From Rhyzopertha dominica (lineage: Eukaryota > Arthropoda > Insecta > Coleoptera > Bostrichidae): a stretch of 64,000 nt of DNA. The notes beneath the pieces were generated by a model. It was given only the letters and a program-made list of their open reading frames with translations, was not told where the DNA came from and searched no databases. The stretch is taken from NCBI GenBank assembly GCA_025024175.1, contig QCXZ01000064.1:41995325-42059324 (forward strand). The letters are read 5' to 3'. This document shows positions 53,213 to 63,488 of the stretch, piece after piece (the first letter of the stretch is position 1; each line of letters opens with the position of its first letter). The translations under genes and the position numbers were made by a program.

Positions 53213-54007
53213 TTACTTGTTTTCAGGTGTGTTGTTATTGAAGTATTTGCATGGTGCAACACACTTCTTGGCTTTGTCCTCATATTTTTGGTGGTACCAA
53301 CATGGTTGGGTATCATCTTGATTGCGCGAGTGACTACGTGGACGAGTACGAGACTGTGAACGTACACGCTGGTAGTTTCGAAAGCTAGTCTTTAGCTCTG
53401 CAATTTCCTTGGTCAGCTGCTTGACTGTTTCTTCCAAGTTCCCCCGTTCTTTGCTGGATGATGCAATGGCGTACGTATGTATTGGTTGTTCTATTTCTGC
53501 TATCTTGTCAGCCATCTTCGCTAGATTTTGTACCGTATCCTCACTGGTCGCTAAAATTGTTTGTATTGTAGTGGGTAGTCGCTGAAGCCAAAGGGTTTTC
53601 ATTAGATCTGACGTAACTGACGTTCCCTCTAGTTGAGACATCTCATTGAGTAGTTGTGATGGCTTCATGTCGCCTAGTTCCAGCTGTGACAGCAGTTTCT
53701 TCAATTTTTTGTCGTGTGAATCCGAATATACTGAAATTAGACGATTTTTTATTGTTTCGTACTTGCTATCATTTGGTGGTTGGATTATTATGTCTGTTAC
53801 TTGTGCCAGAATGTTAGTTTCTATTGCGCTTATGACGTAATTATACTTCGTGAGGTCGGCGGTAATTCCGGATATTTGAAATTGGGCCTCCAGTTGTACA
53901 AACCATAGCTGAGGTTCCGCCTTCCAGAAAGGTGATGGTTTGATCGTTACCCGATTGACCTGTTGTGAAGGTGAAGTTGTGTTGTTCCCTTCTGCTTCAC
54001 TATCCAT
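53213..54007 (-). CDS. Gypsy-2 gag
   Basis: 264 residues from ATG at 54007. Capsid-like part: NRVTIKPSPFWKAEPQLWFV, then QFQISGITADLTKYNYVISA and LLSQLELGDMKPSQLLNEMS. A basic Arg/Ser-rich stretch (RSQSRTRPRSHSR) precedes a zinc-knuckle-like CWYHQKYEDKAKKCVAPC. The open frame suggests it could still make capsid protein. It belongs to the same lineage as the Gypsy-1 gag at 7500-7960. Confidence 0.88.
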   Translation of the reverse strand: MDSEAEGNNTTSPSQQVNRVTIKPSPFWKAEPQLWFVQLEAQFQISGITADLTKYNYVISAIETNILAQVTDIIIQPPNDSKYETIKNRLISVYSDSHDKKLKKLLSQLELGDMKPSQLLNEMSQLEGTSVTSDLMKTLWLQRLPTTIQTILATSEDTVQNLAKMADKIAEIEQPIHTYAIASSSKERGNLEETVKQLTKEIAELKTSFRNYQRVRSQSRTRPRSHSRNQDDTQPCWYHQKYEDKAKKCVAPCKYFNNNTPENK

Positions 54008-54094
54008 TGCAGAGATGAACGCTGTTGTGGGCTATTTTTTATGTACTCCGAAATTGCTTGTTCCTTATCAGGGTTTCTTATCGGGGTCACCAAA

Positions 54095-54340
54095 TGTAGG
54101 GTCTTGGTTATAGGTTTTACCCGTAACCTCCTACTAGCTTGTCTTATAAGGATATAAACACTTTTTTGGAGAACTGTTTTTACTAATAAACAAGAACAAG
54201 AGAAGTTAATAACAATTTTCATAACAACGTACGCTATTGAGAAGTGACGACGTAACAAATATCTTCTTCATCGACATTACAGTTTCCGCTCTAACCGATT
54301 ACGTACAAGTTTTATTTAATTGACAAGAGGTGTCGCCACA
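54095..54340 (-). repeat. Gypsy-2 5' LTR
   Basis: 246 bp, copy of 50755-51012 with several differences. The primer-binding site lies just inside (GGGGTCACCA on plus near 54083-54092). Confidence 0.92.
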
Positions 54341-54344
54341 GCAG

Positions 54345-55060
54345 TGTGTAATTTGACGAATGATGTCAGGATCGACCTAAAAACGCCCTGCATTAGAAAT
54401 ATGATCACGGACGGCATGGTCAGTCAGGATCCACAAAATACAGTGATCCGTAGGTCTGCTGCTGGCGTTGAACGTTGCCATCTGAATATCGGACGTACAC
54501 CTTTCCTTGTATAGCAAAAACGTACGGACCTCGTTCCGGTATGTCCCTGCGTTTAACTGAAAAAACTTGAAAACTGGAACAGATTATTGTAAACGCCGAT
54601 ATTGTTCATGAAGTGACGTGATCGCACGTCAGTGCAATCTAAGAGACTTTACCATTCTTACAGCATGTTGAGTATTGGCCTCTGGCGGTCATCTCTCCCC
54701 TGAAGAACTTGGCCCGGCAGCAAATACATTCTCTGTCCATTTGTCCTACAGAGAATTCTTGAATATCGACTGCATCAGTTGTGGCAAGATAAAAGGGCAA
54801 ACCGCAAGCCTCACATATGTCTTGGACATGGCGGCGTATGTTCTTCCTCTCTGTAATGTCTGCAGTACGATCTTGAAGTATTCTGTCGTTCTGGACATGC
54901 GCCACCGTGGTTCGACCAAATCGAAGCCGTCAAGTTCACCTTCAGGAGATCCCTGAGAATAGTCCAAGTCTTCCTGGGGCTGCGGCACAAGTGTTGATAT
55001 TTGTCGGAATAGAGGGTCATGTTCATCCCCAGAAAATGCTGCGGAATACAAACAGTGTAC
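54345..55060 (-). pseudogene. Helitron N-terminal region, first fragment
   Basis: Minus strand: a cysteine cluster CICCRAKFFRGE ... YSTCCKNGKVS near 54740-54640, usual near the start of Helitron proteins, then GPYVFAIQGKVYVR near 54520 and DPDIIRQITHC joining 50754. Upstream PEGELDGFDLVEPRWRMS is near 54920. Several frameshifts. The transition from gypsy sequence to Helitron is near 55050-55150. Confidence 0.8.
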
Positions 55061-55164
55061 GGTTGATGTTGATAAGTGGAATGGTACAGGAATGTTGCAA
55101 GGAATGGGACTTATGTAAATAGAGGGAAAGGTTTTTAGGTTCTTAACTAAGTTAATTTTCAAGT

Positions 55165-56104
55165 TCTACTGTATAAGGGTTATTCAAATAAGGTTTTAGC
55201 CTGGATGCTTCCAACACTCCATCATATGGTATCTGGGTTTGCTGAAACCCGATAATATCGTTAACAACATATCTATTATTTGGTAAGACTTACTATTGCC
55301 TATGGTCCCCTAAATTTTGGAATTAGTTTTTTGTTAACTCCTACACTAGTATCTATGTTTGAAATCATAACATATTCACCTACTTTATAAACATGTGCCT
55401 TCTTATGTTTGGCATCATAATATTGCTTGTTATATTCTTGTCACTTTTGAATTTTTTGTGAAGCTTGCTCTCTTAAGGTGTCTTGTTCACGATTATCTAA
55501 TGCCTCCAACATTAATCGAACATTATCTCTAACCCCACCAATCTGATCTACCATAATATGATGTACGTTTTCTTTCTCCAAAAATTCCTTAAATAATGTT
55601 GACGTGAAACAAGTAGCTCTATCTGAAATTAACTGTAATGGTCTACTGTAATTTATACTGTTTTATTACTTCTGCTGTTACTGTACTTTTACATGGAAAT
55701 AATTTGATAAACTTTGTAAATCCATCAACGATAGCCAAAATATACTTATTCTTTGATCTAGTTTGCTCTAGTGGCCCGTAGTGGTGGATGCATTCAAATG
55801 GTAATTTCCCTTTAGGTATTGAATTTAACGTAACTTCACCTTTACCGGATTTTGGATTAAATTCGATGCACTTAAGACAATTCCTAATGTGGTTGTTTAC
55901 TTTTTCTTTCAGATGTGGAAACCAATATGTGCGGTTTATTAATTCACAATTTTCTGCAACTCCAGGATGACCCATTGAATCGTAGTAAGTAAATAGAACA
56001 TTGTTTTCCATAACATTTGGTACATAAAAAAGAATGTTTTCTTTTGCTTTTCTATAAACTACACCATTACGTAATTCATAAAATGGATGTTCACTTTTCT
56101 TCAA
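55165..56104 (-). pseudogene. Gypsy-3 integrase
   Basis: Zinc-binding part FTYYDSMGHPGVAENCELIN with HIRNCLKC, core start KGKLPFECIHHYGPLEQTRS (first Asp seems replaced by His-Tyr in IHHYGP) and IVDGFTKFIKLFP. A shift near 55640 leads to SDRATCFTSTLFKEFLEKEN and the C-terminal KVGEYVMISN and NNRYVVNDIIGFQQTQIPYD. A stop closes it near 55150. Confidence 0.82.
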
Positions 56105-56110
56105 TTCAGC

Positions 56111-57343
56111 TCAAATTTTTACAATAGTAGCATCCGTTCTTTGCTTAATGGCTAACTCTTGCTCAAAAGTGTTACTTTCCAAGATCAAAGTATTCTGTAC
56201 ACGGCTAAGTGCATCAACATGCCTCATTTTATTATTTGGTCTGTGAATAATTTCAAAGTCATAATTCTGTAGTAATAAATACCATCGCATAATTCGGGGT
56301 ACAACATCCCTTTTAGCTAAAGTAAGTCGAAAACTATCGCAATCTGTAATGATTTTGAATGGTATTCCTTGTAAATATACATGAAATCGCTTAAGTGAAT
56401 AGACTACTGCCAAACACTCTAATTCATAACTGTGGCATTTGGATTCAGGTTCAGTCATTCTTTTGCTAAAATAGAATACTGGATGGAATTTACCGTCCGA
56501 TTGTTTTTGCATTAAAATCGAACCAAAACCTACTGCACTGGCATCACGGTGTAATTCTGTTTCCCTACTCGGTGAATAAATTGACAAAACAGGTTTGGAT
56601 ACCAACTTTTCTTTAAGTTTCTCAAATGCTTCAAGCTCTGTTAGTCCAAATTGAAATTTAGAATCCTTTTTAAGTAAATCATACAATGGTTTCGCAATGA
56701 GGGCAAAATCTTTCACAAAAAGTCTAAAATAACTAGCTAGACCAAGAAAGCTATGAACGTGTTTCACTGTGATTGGAACTGGATAATTTTCTATTGCTGA
56801 CAAATTGCAATCTTTAGGACTTATACAATTTTCGTCAATATCATAACCTAAAAAAGTTATTTTTTCTTTGAGGAAAGAGCATTTATCTATACGCAATTCC
56901 AATAAATTTGATGTAAGCAAATGCAACACTTCTTTAAGTATTGAAAGATTTTCTTCGATTGTTGATGTAGCAATCATGATATCATCTAAATATATAAGTA
57001 CTTTCTTTTGCTTAATAAATGGCCTAAATATTTCCATTATGAATCTTGAAAAAGTTGATGGGCTTGAATTAATTCCAAACGGCATTTTGCAAAATTCATA
57101 TTGTCCAGTCGGTGTGATAAATGAAGTATATTTCATAGATTCGTCGTCCATAGGAACATGATAAAAAGCACTTTTCAAATCCAGTTTCGTAAAAATTTTT
57201 TTGTTTCGTAATTCGTCTAATTGGTCATCAATAATCGGTAAAGGAAATTTATCCCTAACGACATATTTATTCAAAGTGCGATAATCAACACACATGAGAT
57301 AGTCACCTATGCGTTTCTGGACTATAATACAACGGGTGAACAA
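56111..57343 (-). pseudogene. Gypsy-3 reverse transcriptase and RNase H
   Basis: 410 open codons: VDYRTLNKYVVRDKFPLPII, KLDLKSAFYHVPMDD, palm VLIYLDDIMIATS, ITFLGYDID, RNase H LHRDASAVGFGSILMQKQSD with SYELECLAVVYSLKRFHVYL, and the linker HRPNNKMRHVDALSR. YLDD in place of the commoner YIDD/YVDD is acceptable. The N-terminal fingers are in another frame, joined near 57330. This is the best-preserved part of Gypsy-3. Confidence 0.88.
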
Positions 57344-58242
57344 TAAGGAGATGTACTTTCTCTAATTACACCGTTATTTAGCAAATCAGTTATTATTTTA
57401 TCTAAGGTAGATTTTTCAGCATAAGATAATCTAGGTCTTGCAAAAAAAGGTTCATGTTTGGTTAATGTTAGATGCATTTTAAATTTGGTTTCGGGTTCAT
57501 AAGGTCTTTCAGCTTTATAATAATATTCATCTAATATTTTCTTTGTTTCAGATATTATGGTACACGGGACTGCAGTATTTATATCTAGTTCTGGCGCCTT
57601 TTCCACAATATCGTCAATCAAGAGAATGTCATTAGTAAAGAATTCAGCATGTTCATTATATTGTACATGGTTATTATTTTTTTGAAATGTAACTGATTTA
57701 ATTTTTGAATTTTCAATAAAATCTCTTCCCAATACACAATCTGACAACATGCTGTGTTTAGAAACAACATAGAAGCACATTTCAAAATGCATTCCATTAA
57801 TAATTACATTATCATGCAATTTACCTGCAACTTAGAGTTCTACATTATTTATACCTGTCAATTTTCTATTACTGCAATAATTATCATTTTCGATAAAGTT
57901 GTCCGGGACAAGGGTTTCTAATAACATTGATATTGGGCATCCACTGTCCAATACCCCGTTACAAATTTTATTGATCTTAGAAATCTGAACCTGTAAAACG
58001 TACGGAGGGATGTGAGCTTCTTCTTCAATCAGTAGCGCACTGGAACTGGAAGTCTTCTGTGGACATCGGTTGATCATGTGGTCTGTTGCTCCACATCCAA
58101 AACAGCTGCCTGGAAGACGTTTTGGTTTTGGACATTCGTTCATGAAATGACCTTCAGTGTAGCACTTGTAGCACTTGATCCTATTCTTCGCCTGCGTGGA
58201 AGCATCGCTGGGTTTTCCTCGAATTTCCCGCTTCACCTGCAT
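57322..58242 (-). pseudogene. Gypsy-3 nucleocapsid and protease
   Basis: Two CCHC knuckles, CYKCYTEGHFMNEC and CFGCGATDHMINRC, then retropepsin GVLDSGCPISML near 57950, where the usual DSGA is DSGC. A single in-frame TAA at 57832-57834 separates this from the protease-RT linker, which ends PYCSPVVL near 57325. Confidence 0.85.
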
Positions 58243-58265
58243 CCTGTTGTACCCATCTCCACCGC

Positions 58266-59015
58266 TTAAGTCTTTCCTGGCTCGATAAACTCTTTCATAA
58301 TTAATGGCGTCTTGGTGCAGACATCCTCATCAGTATGCATGCGAAACATTAAGAAATTGCTTAATTGTAGGGATAGCAAACCAATCACCTGTTCTTTAAT
58401 CTCGTTAAAGGNAAAGTTTAGTTCACGGCATAACGCTACCTTTTTATGAAAGTAGGNACTTAAAGACNCATTAGTGTGTTGCACATGCGATTGCATTTTA
58501 GTCCACAAATCAATTTCGTTCGGTTCAAATACAAAAGTCTTTTCGAAAGCACTACGGAAGTGTTGCCAATTTGTAATCTGTCGAGACCGTACACTGTACC
58601 ATGATTTTGCAGCTACTTTTAATTGACTTATGGCCGTTTGCACCATAATTGCTTCTGGCCAACTGTGTAAGAGTGCCATTGATTCCAACTGATTTAACCA
58701 ATCTTTAGCTGATGTTCCTAATTCTCCGTCGAAAGTTGCAATACTTTTCGACAGGTCAGGCATAACATTAAAACCTCTACTCGTTTCTTGCGGATTTGAA
58801 ATACCTGCTTTGGCCTGAGGAGTTAATCGCTGTTGTAATAGCTCCAACATCTGGGCATTCTGCTGCAGAAGGACAGTAACTGTTTTCATAAATGTGTCCA
58901 CCGGAATGGACTGCGCACCTGGTGACTGAGGCCTAATTTGACTAACAGGTGTAGGTGTTCCCACACTTGCACCAAATCCCTGGAAGTCTTCAGATTCTTC
59001 ATTAATGTCTTCCAT
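58266..59015 (-). pseudogene. Gypsy-3 gag capsid region
   Basis: ATG at 59015 (MEDINEESEDFQGFGASVGT). Capsid block KSIATFDGELGTSAKDWLNQ, then WPEAIMVQTAISQLKVAAKS and WQHFRSAFEKTFV. Three N bases at about 58413-58468 and a shift near 58350; the correct frame then runs YRARKDLSGGD into the nucleocapsid. Confidence 0.85.
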
Positions 59016-59030
59016 TCTAATTATTTCTGT

Positions 59031-59374
59031 TCGTTTAAAAGCGTCCTTTTCTTTTTCACGAGTACAAACACGTGTCGATTTAGGTTAAGTTCGCGTAAAA
59101 ACCAGGTAACAGCGGCAACTTTGCGGTATACCCCACATCTGAAGAGCTGTAGGTCCGGGACGTACTATATCTCACCCCGGTACGTAATGTCCTACAGTAA
59201 AAACTACTTTTTCCAATAACTAAACTTTATTAATTTCCGAGCGTACATAAAACCAACTTCGCATAATTTACATAACCTTCTTCTCTCTCCGCTTGCGCCT
59301 AACCTAACCGTACCATAACCTCTTTCCGTTTCCGCGCGAAATTCAAATGTTTTGGTAATTTCTACTACAATNTC
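59031..59374. other. Spacer between Gypsy-3 and BEL-3
   Basis: May hold the Gypsy-3 leader. It has short imperfect inverted ends TGTAGGAC and GACCTACA (about 59145-59195), too short to call an LTR. Confidence 0.35.
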
Positions 59375-60994
59375 TTGCTAGAAACACGGAGAACGAAAAT
59401 ATGCATACAAATTAACTACAATTTAGAACAATTTCTAATGAGACAGACACATAAAATTGATTTACCAATATTTAATGGGGATCCGGAAGAATGGTCGTTA
59501 TTTTATTCTTATTTTAAGCCCTCGACAAAGAAATGCCAGTTTAGTAATGAAGAAAATCTGTCAAGACATCAAAAATGTCTGCGCGGAAGAGCCAGAGATG
59601 CAGTGAAACCTTTGTTAATATCATTGTTGATATCAATAAAGAATGTACAATAAATAATGGTAACTTTGGAAATGCTATTTGAAAGACCAGAAATAATAAT
59701 TAAGAGATGGAGGACTGGAATCGATAATATAATTTTCAAATAACGTCACAAATTTAACAAGCACAATTGAAACTTTAAATTCACCCCAATATTTAATGAA
59801 TCCATATCTTTTGGATGAATTAGTGAGGATGCCATATTTTTTGAGAATGCAATGGGGCTCTCAGTTATTGTCAAATAAAAACGTCAATTTAAAAGATTTT
59901 TCAGAATGGTTACGTCAAAACGCGAAAGCTGCGTGCTTTGTAGAAAGTTTTCAACGTAAGTTTGAAGATTATGGTAAATATCAAAAGAAGAAGCAAAGTG
60001 AAACAATTATGGCTGTGTACAAACCCACCAAGAAATGCTTTGTCTGCAAAGGGAACTGTCACAGTCTTGAAGAATGCAAGGAATTTTTACAGAAAATGTC
60101 GATAGAAGATGGGAAGTCATAACGAAGAATAATCTATGTTTTTGTTTCTTAAGGCCTATCATACACAAATGGCTTGTAGAAAAAAGAAGGTCTGTAGAGT
60201 AGACGAGTGTACAAGACGGCACAGCCCCCTGCTTCATAAGAAATGAGAAGAAACTAAGAATACATTATGAATGGATATGCCCAAAAGTTAAAACTGGAAG
60301 AATATTTAGAACATAACAAAAATATGGTACTTGCCACATTTTGGTATTATTAATCCGAAAAAGCCAGGAAAAGTGCGGTTAGTCTTTGACGCAGCTGCAA
60401 AAACAGAAGGAGTGAGTTTAAACTCAGAGTTATTACAAGGACCAGATTTGCTCTCTTCGTTAATTGGGATATTAATGAAATTTCGAAAATTTAAAATAGC
60501 ATTTGTAGGAGACATCAAATAAATGTTTCATCAGGTAAGGATAAGAGCCAGTGATAGAGCTTCTCAACGTTTCCTGTAGAGAGGAATGAGGAGGTATGGT
60601 GAAGCTGATGTACATGAAATGCAGGCTATGATATTTAACGCTAGTTGTTCACCATGCTTAGTAAATGCTGCAGAAAAAATATGGTATCATAAGGTGCAGT
60701 ACGAGTGTTATAATGAAGAAATTAATGATCTATCAGGGGACATAAGGTTGAAGAAGAAAAATATATTATACATGGTTTGCCCTTACCTAGATGGTAGTGG
60801 TATTTTCCGAATGAAGGCAAGAGTTGTGCTGAATCTTTCTTGAAACACATGGATCCTATAATACTGCATGCAAAGCACAGATCTGCAGAATTACTTATGG
60901 CCAAATACCATTAAGCTACATTACATCAGGAGCACGAAATAATAATGAACGAGATAAGACAGGAATTTTGGATACAAGGCCTGATGAAAGCTGC
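59375..60994 (+). pseudogene. BEL-3: degraded BEL/Pao fragment
   Basis: Plus-strand gag IDLPIFNGDPEEWSLFYSYF near 59460, zinc cluster CFVCKGNCHSLEEC near 60040, reverse transcriptase [20 protein letters not shown] with FVGDIK near 60340-60520, and the start of the integrase zinc finger HAKHRSAELLMAK and IRQEFWIQGLMKAA to 60994. Large deletions remove the protease, the YxDD palm and RNase H; many shifts. It stops exactly where copy B of the RGG/hairpin family starts. Confidence 0.85.
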
Positions 60995-61046
60995 GTAAGT
61001 AAAGTACATTAGTTTTGTTGTTAGTAGCTAAATTGTTGTTTTCCAG

Positions 61047-61203
61047 TTGACTCAGTGATTTGCTCCAAAAAACAAAAGGAAGCCGGGGAAGAGGAGGACG
61101 TGGCAGAGGCGGCCGGCGTCGTAGAGGAGGCGGACGCGATCACGGTCGTTCTACAATGATTTTTAAGGGAACCACTACGGTGAATTACAATTACACTAAG
61201 TAA
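61047..61203 (+). CDS. RGG-rich protein exon, copy B
   Basis: Preceded by a 52-bp intron (donor GTAAGT at 60995, acceptor TTCCAG ending 61046). The frame reads SDLLQKTKGSRGRGGRGRGG, then RDHGRSTMIFKGTTTVNYNY and TK, stop TAA at 61201-61203 inside the hairpin. A TGA lies in this frame right after the acceptor, so either a nearby downstream AG (61054) is used or the copy is dead. Similarity to copy A is in RGG content and the TxIFKGxTTVNYNYxK ending. Confidence 0.5.
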
Positions 61204-61236
61204 GCAAATTGCGTACTTACTGTAGTTGTAATTCAC
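61180..61236 (+). other. Conserved hairpin, copy B
   Basis: GTGAATTACAATTACACTAAG at 61180-61200 pairs with 61216-61236 over 21 bp, with one G-T pair and one mismatch; loop 15 bases. Relative to copy A, the third bases of the Asn and second Tyr codons changed together with their partners in the opposite arm. Confidence 0.85.
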
Positions 61237-62330
61237 CTGTAGTTATATTAATGTTCTACTTTGATTATGAATTGTTCATTAGTAGAATGTTTTTTTAATA
61301 AATATATTTTATATTGGATGTTTGATTGAGTTGAGTGTAAAATTAGTAAATGTGGCATACGTTTGGGGTTTAGTTTACAGGGACTATTAATATGCAAGTG
61401 TTACGTGGTGGTAGATCAGTGTTTTGCGATTATAAAATGTCATTAATGGAATGTGGGGATTGTATGGTTTGTGTTTGATGAATTATGAAGATTATATATT
61501 AAATGAAATAAAGGTTAAGTGCCTAGAACCGCTAAGGTATAGTTAAAAAACAGGTATTATTGGTAAATTGCTATGAATTGAAAGTAATGCACATAATATT
61601 GAATCGTATGTAAAAGTAGTACTGTTATTGAAATAATGTGCTAATAAGAAGTTATTTGTTAATGGAATGAAATGGGAATGGTTTGAAATATTTGATAAGT
61701 GCATGAATGTAATTTCTCGTGTAACAAGTGTATTGTATGTAATGTAAAGGTAAAAGAAGGATTGCGGTGAATAATAAATAATAGAGAGAAACAGTGTAAA
61801 AATAAGATCACAATTAAGGTACATGTTAAAGGATGTATGAGCATGGTGTAAATGTAACAGAAGTATGAATAATTTGTGTGATTATACCAGTTTATGGTTG
61901 TTAATGTATTCGGGTTAATGGAAATGACTGCTGTATGATGGCGATATGGTGAATATTATTACGAACATTTGTATATTCTATAGGTGATAGGACAGGTAAA
62001 TAATAAATAGGGAAAAATGGTATGAAAGGAAGAACACAATTTAGGTTAATGTGAAATCATGTATGAATGAAAACGATATAAATGTAATAGAAGTATAATT
62101 AATAATATAATTAATAATATAATATAAATAAAATAGCAGGTTACGGTTGTTGATGTTATTTGGGTGAATGGAAATATTTGTTGTATGAATATTATTAGGA
62201 ACATTAGCATATTGCATAGATAATAGGACGACAGGTAAAGAAAAAGTATTTTTGAGAAGGATGTGCGGTGTACATGTTCAAGATGAATCTAAAGTGTTTT
62301 TAATGGAATTATAGTTGTTATAATAGTTTT

Positions 62331-63020
62331 TTTTTATAAAAATTCTGATTGTAATGTGCGAGGACAGTTTTGAATATGTCAATGTTGGAGGAGATGACAG
62401 GTAGGTAACATTATTGGTAATATATGTTACTGTATAAAGATGACGAGGTAGGACATAAATTAATGTGAAAAATTTAGTAAAAATATGTTTTATTTGAATA
62501 AGTTGTTAGTGGTACAAAGAAGTGTATTTTAATTATTAAAAAAATTAGTATGATTAAACTTTGTTTAATTATAATAATACTGACAGATGGCATTGCCATC
62601 CTAAATTCTTACTTTCATCATACCATTGCTTTAGTATATAAGCAAAACCAGTTCTATGCCGTGTTGTCTACACTAGACCTAAACTGCACTGATGACCTGT
62701 AATGACAGCGAAATAGTACTATCTGCAGTTGGTTGAGGTGTAGACAGCACAGCATAGACATACATTTTAACTGAGATGAATGTTAAAATAAATAAGTTAG
62801 AAGGTATATCTGACAAATAAAACAAACGTATTTCATAAAAATCTTTTGAAATAGACATTTGATTGTGGCCTGGGCCACTTTTGCATTTGACTTAAAAATG
62901 TTTTAGAAAACTAAATGGGCCTATCCCGGCAGGATTATGATTAAAACTTACGCCATTTTACTAAAAACTTTATTTTTAATTGAAAAATAGAAAACAAACG
63001 TTACTATAATTATTAAGTAT
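62331..63020. other. Spacer with a fold-back
   Basis: AT-rich with no gene. It contains an imperfect inverted repeat of about 35-bp arms, CTATGCCGTGTTGTCTACAC at 62654-62673 against GTGTAGACAGCACAGCATAG at about 62738-62757, with a 35-70-base centre. Confidence 0.6.
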
Positions 63021-63488
63021 TTAGATATCAAGTTCCGGGTCAGCAGGTTCAAATTGGATTGGGTCTTCAGCTCGTGCGCTATGCCTTAAGTTTCGGTAAA
63101 ATTCATGGTGGATTGGTGGAATGTAATCTAATAAAGTTAGTAGGTCCTTATACTTTACTTCCTGTATTGTCTTAAGAGAAGCGTATAACGGCTGTAATTT
63201 AGCTAATTCGTTGTAAGGCTTCTTACCTCGTTTTTTCACGTCAACTTTGCTAAAAGGAAATAGCTCGTTATTCGAGTATTTATACTGAAAAATGCACAAA
63301 TTTTCTTTTTCGTATCTGAGCCACTGCATACGCAGCCATTCTAATTTATCGCCCGTATCAGTCTTTTTCCGATTTGTGAGAGCATTTTCCAGGCTCTTTG
63401 TTGAAAAAAAGCCTTCTTGTTTCATAACCACCACTTTGAAAGGTTTTTTTTTCGTGTTTCGCGCACAACGCTTACCCAATCGTCAGGT
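63021..63488 (-). pseudogene. Unrecognised protein, truncated by a copia insertion
   Basis: 150 codons on the minus strand: FKVVVMKQEGFFSTKSLENA, WLRMQWLRYEKENLCIFQYK, and a C-terminal DLLTLLDYIPPIHHEFYRNL then an acidic end. Coding text DDWVSVVRETRK continues upstream to the copia LTR edge near 63488, with one extra A in the run at 63449-63457. So the ATG at 63479 is not the real start and the N-terminus lies beyond the copia element. Similar arrangements occur in uncharacterised insect repeat proteins, but I cannot name a function. Confidence 0.5.

Larger units (their letters stand above)
50755..54340 (-). mobile_element. Gypsy-2: internally deleted gypsy element inside the Helitron
   Basis: LTRs at 50755-51012 and 54095-54340, 4-bp target duplication GCAG (50751-50754, 54341-54344), primer-binding site TGGTGACCCCGAT beside the 5' LTR and polypurine tract CTGGGGAGGGGAG beside the 3' LTR. 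Gag is present, but protease runs straight into integrase, so reverse transcriptase, RNase H and the first part of integrase are deleted. A chimeric LTR element (51806-53094) is nested in its protease. LTRs differ by several substitutions and indels, so it is older than BEL-1, BEL-2 and Copia-1. Confidence 0.94.
45985..55060 (-). mobile_element. Helitron, broken and hosting two insertions
   Basis: Rolling-circle transposon on the minus strand: N-terminal region, Rep-like endonuclease region and Pif1-type helicase. It is interrupted by a 1162-bp insert (49311-50472) and by Gypsy-2 (50755-54340). Removing both rejoins the reading frame (for example RQITHCLQQLNAVAHVYR across the Gypsy-2 site). 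The 3' side ends in a set of hairpins at 45985-46145. I could not fix the exact TC and CTRR termini. Confidence 0.85.
55165..59030 (-). mobile_element. Gypsy-3: separate Ty3/gypsy lineage, LTRs not found
   Basis: Minus-strand gag, nucleocapsid, protease, reverse transcriptase, RNase H and integrase in gypsy order. The gag carries two CCHC knuckles and the pol ends PYLNNPYTVELEN, unlike Gypsy-1 and Gypsy-2. No LTR pair seen. The Helitron begins just past its 3' side, so the 3' LTR may be displaced or lost. Confidence 0.85.
60994..62330 (+). repeat. Unrecognised RGG/hairpin repeat family, copy B
   Basis: Collinear with 8281-9460 from GCGTAAGTA onward. It contains an imperfect tandem duplication of roughly 270 bp in its distal part (about 61870-62010 resembles 62125-62240), single in copy A. 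No TIR, LTR or poly-A seen. Confidence 0.7.

Noticed and set aside
54746..55162. 138-codon minus-strand ORF
   Set aside because: It is a chance fusion of the Gypsy-3 3' end with Helitron N-terminal sequence; only its second half is meaningful.
59145..59195. TGTAGGAC...GACCTACA as a tiny LTR of Gypsy-3
   Set aside because: About 50 bp with inverted ends only, no second copy found.
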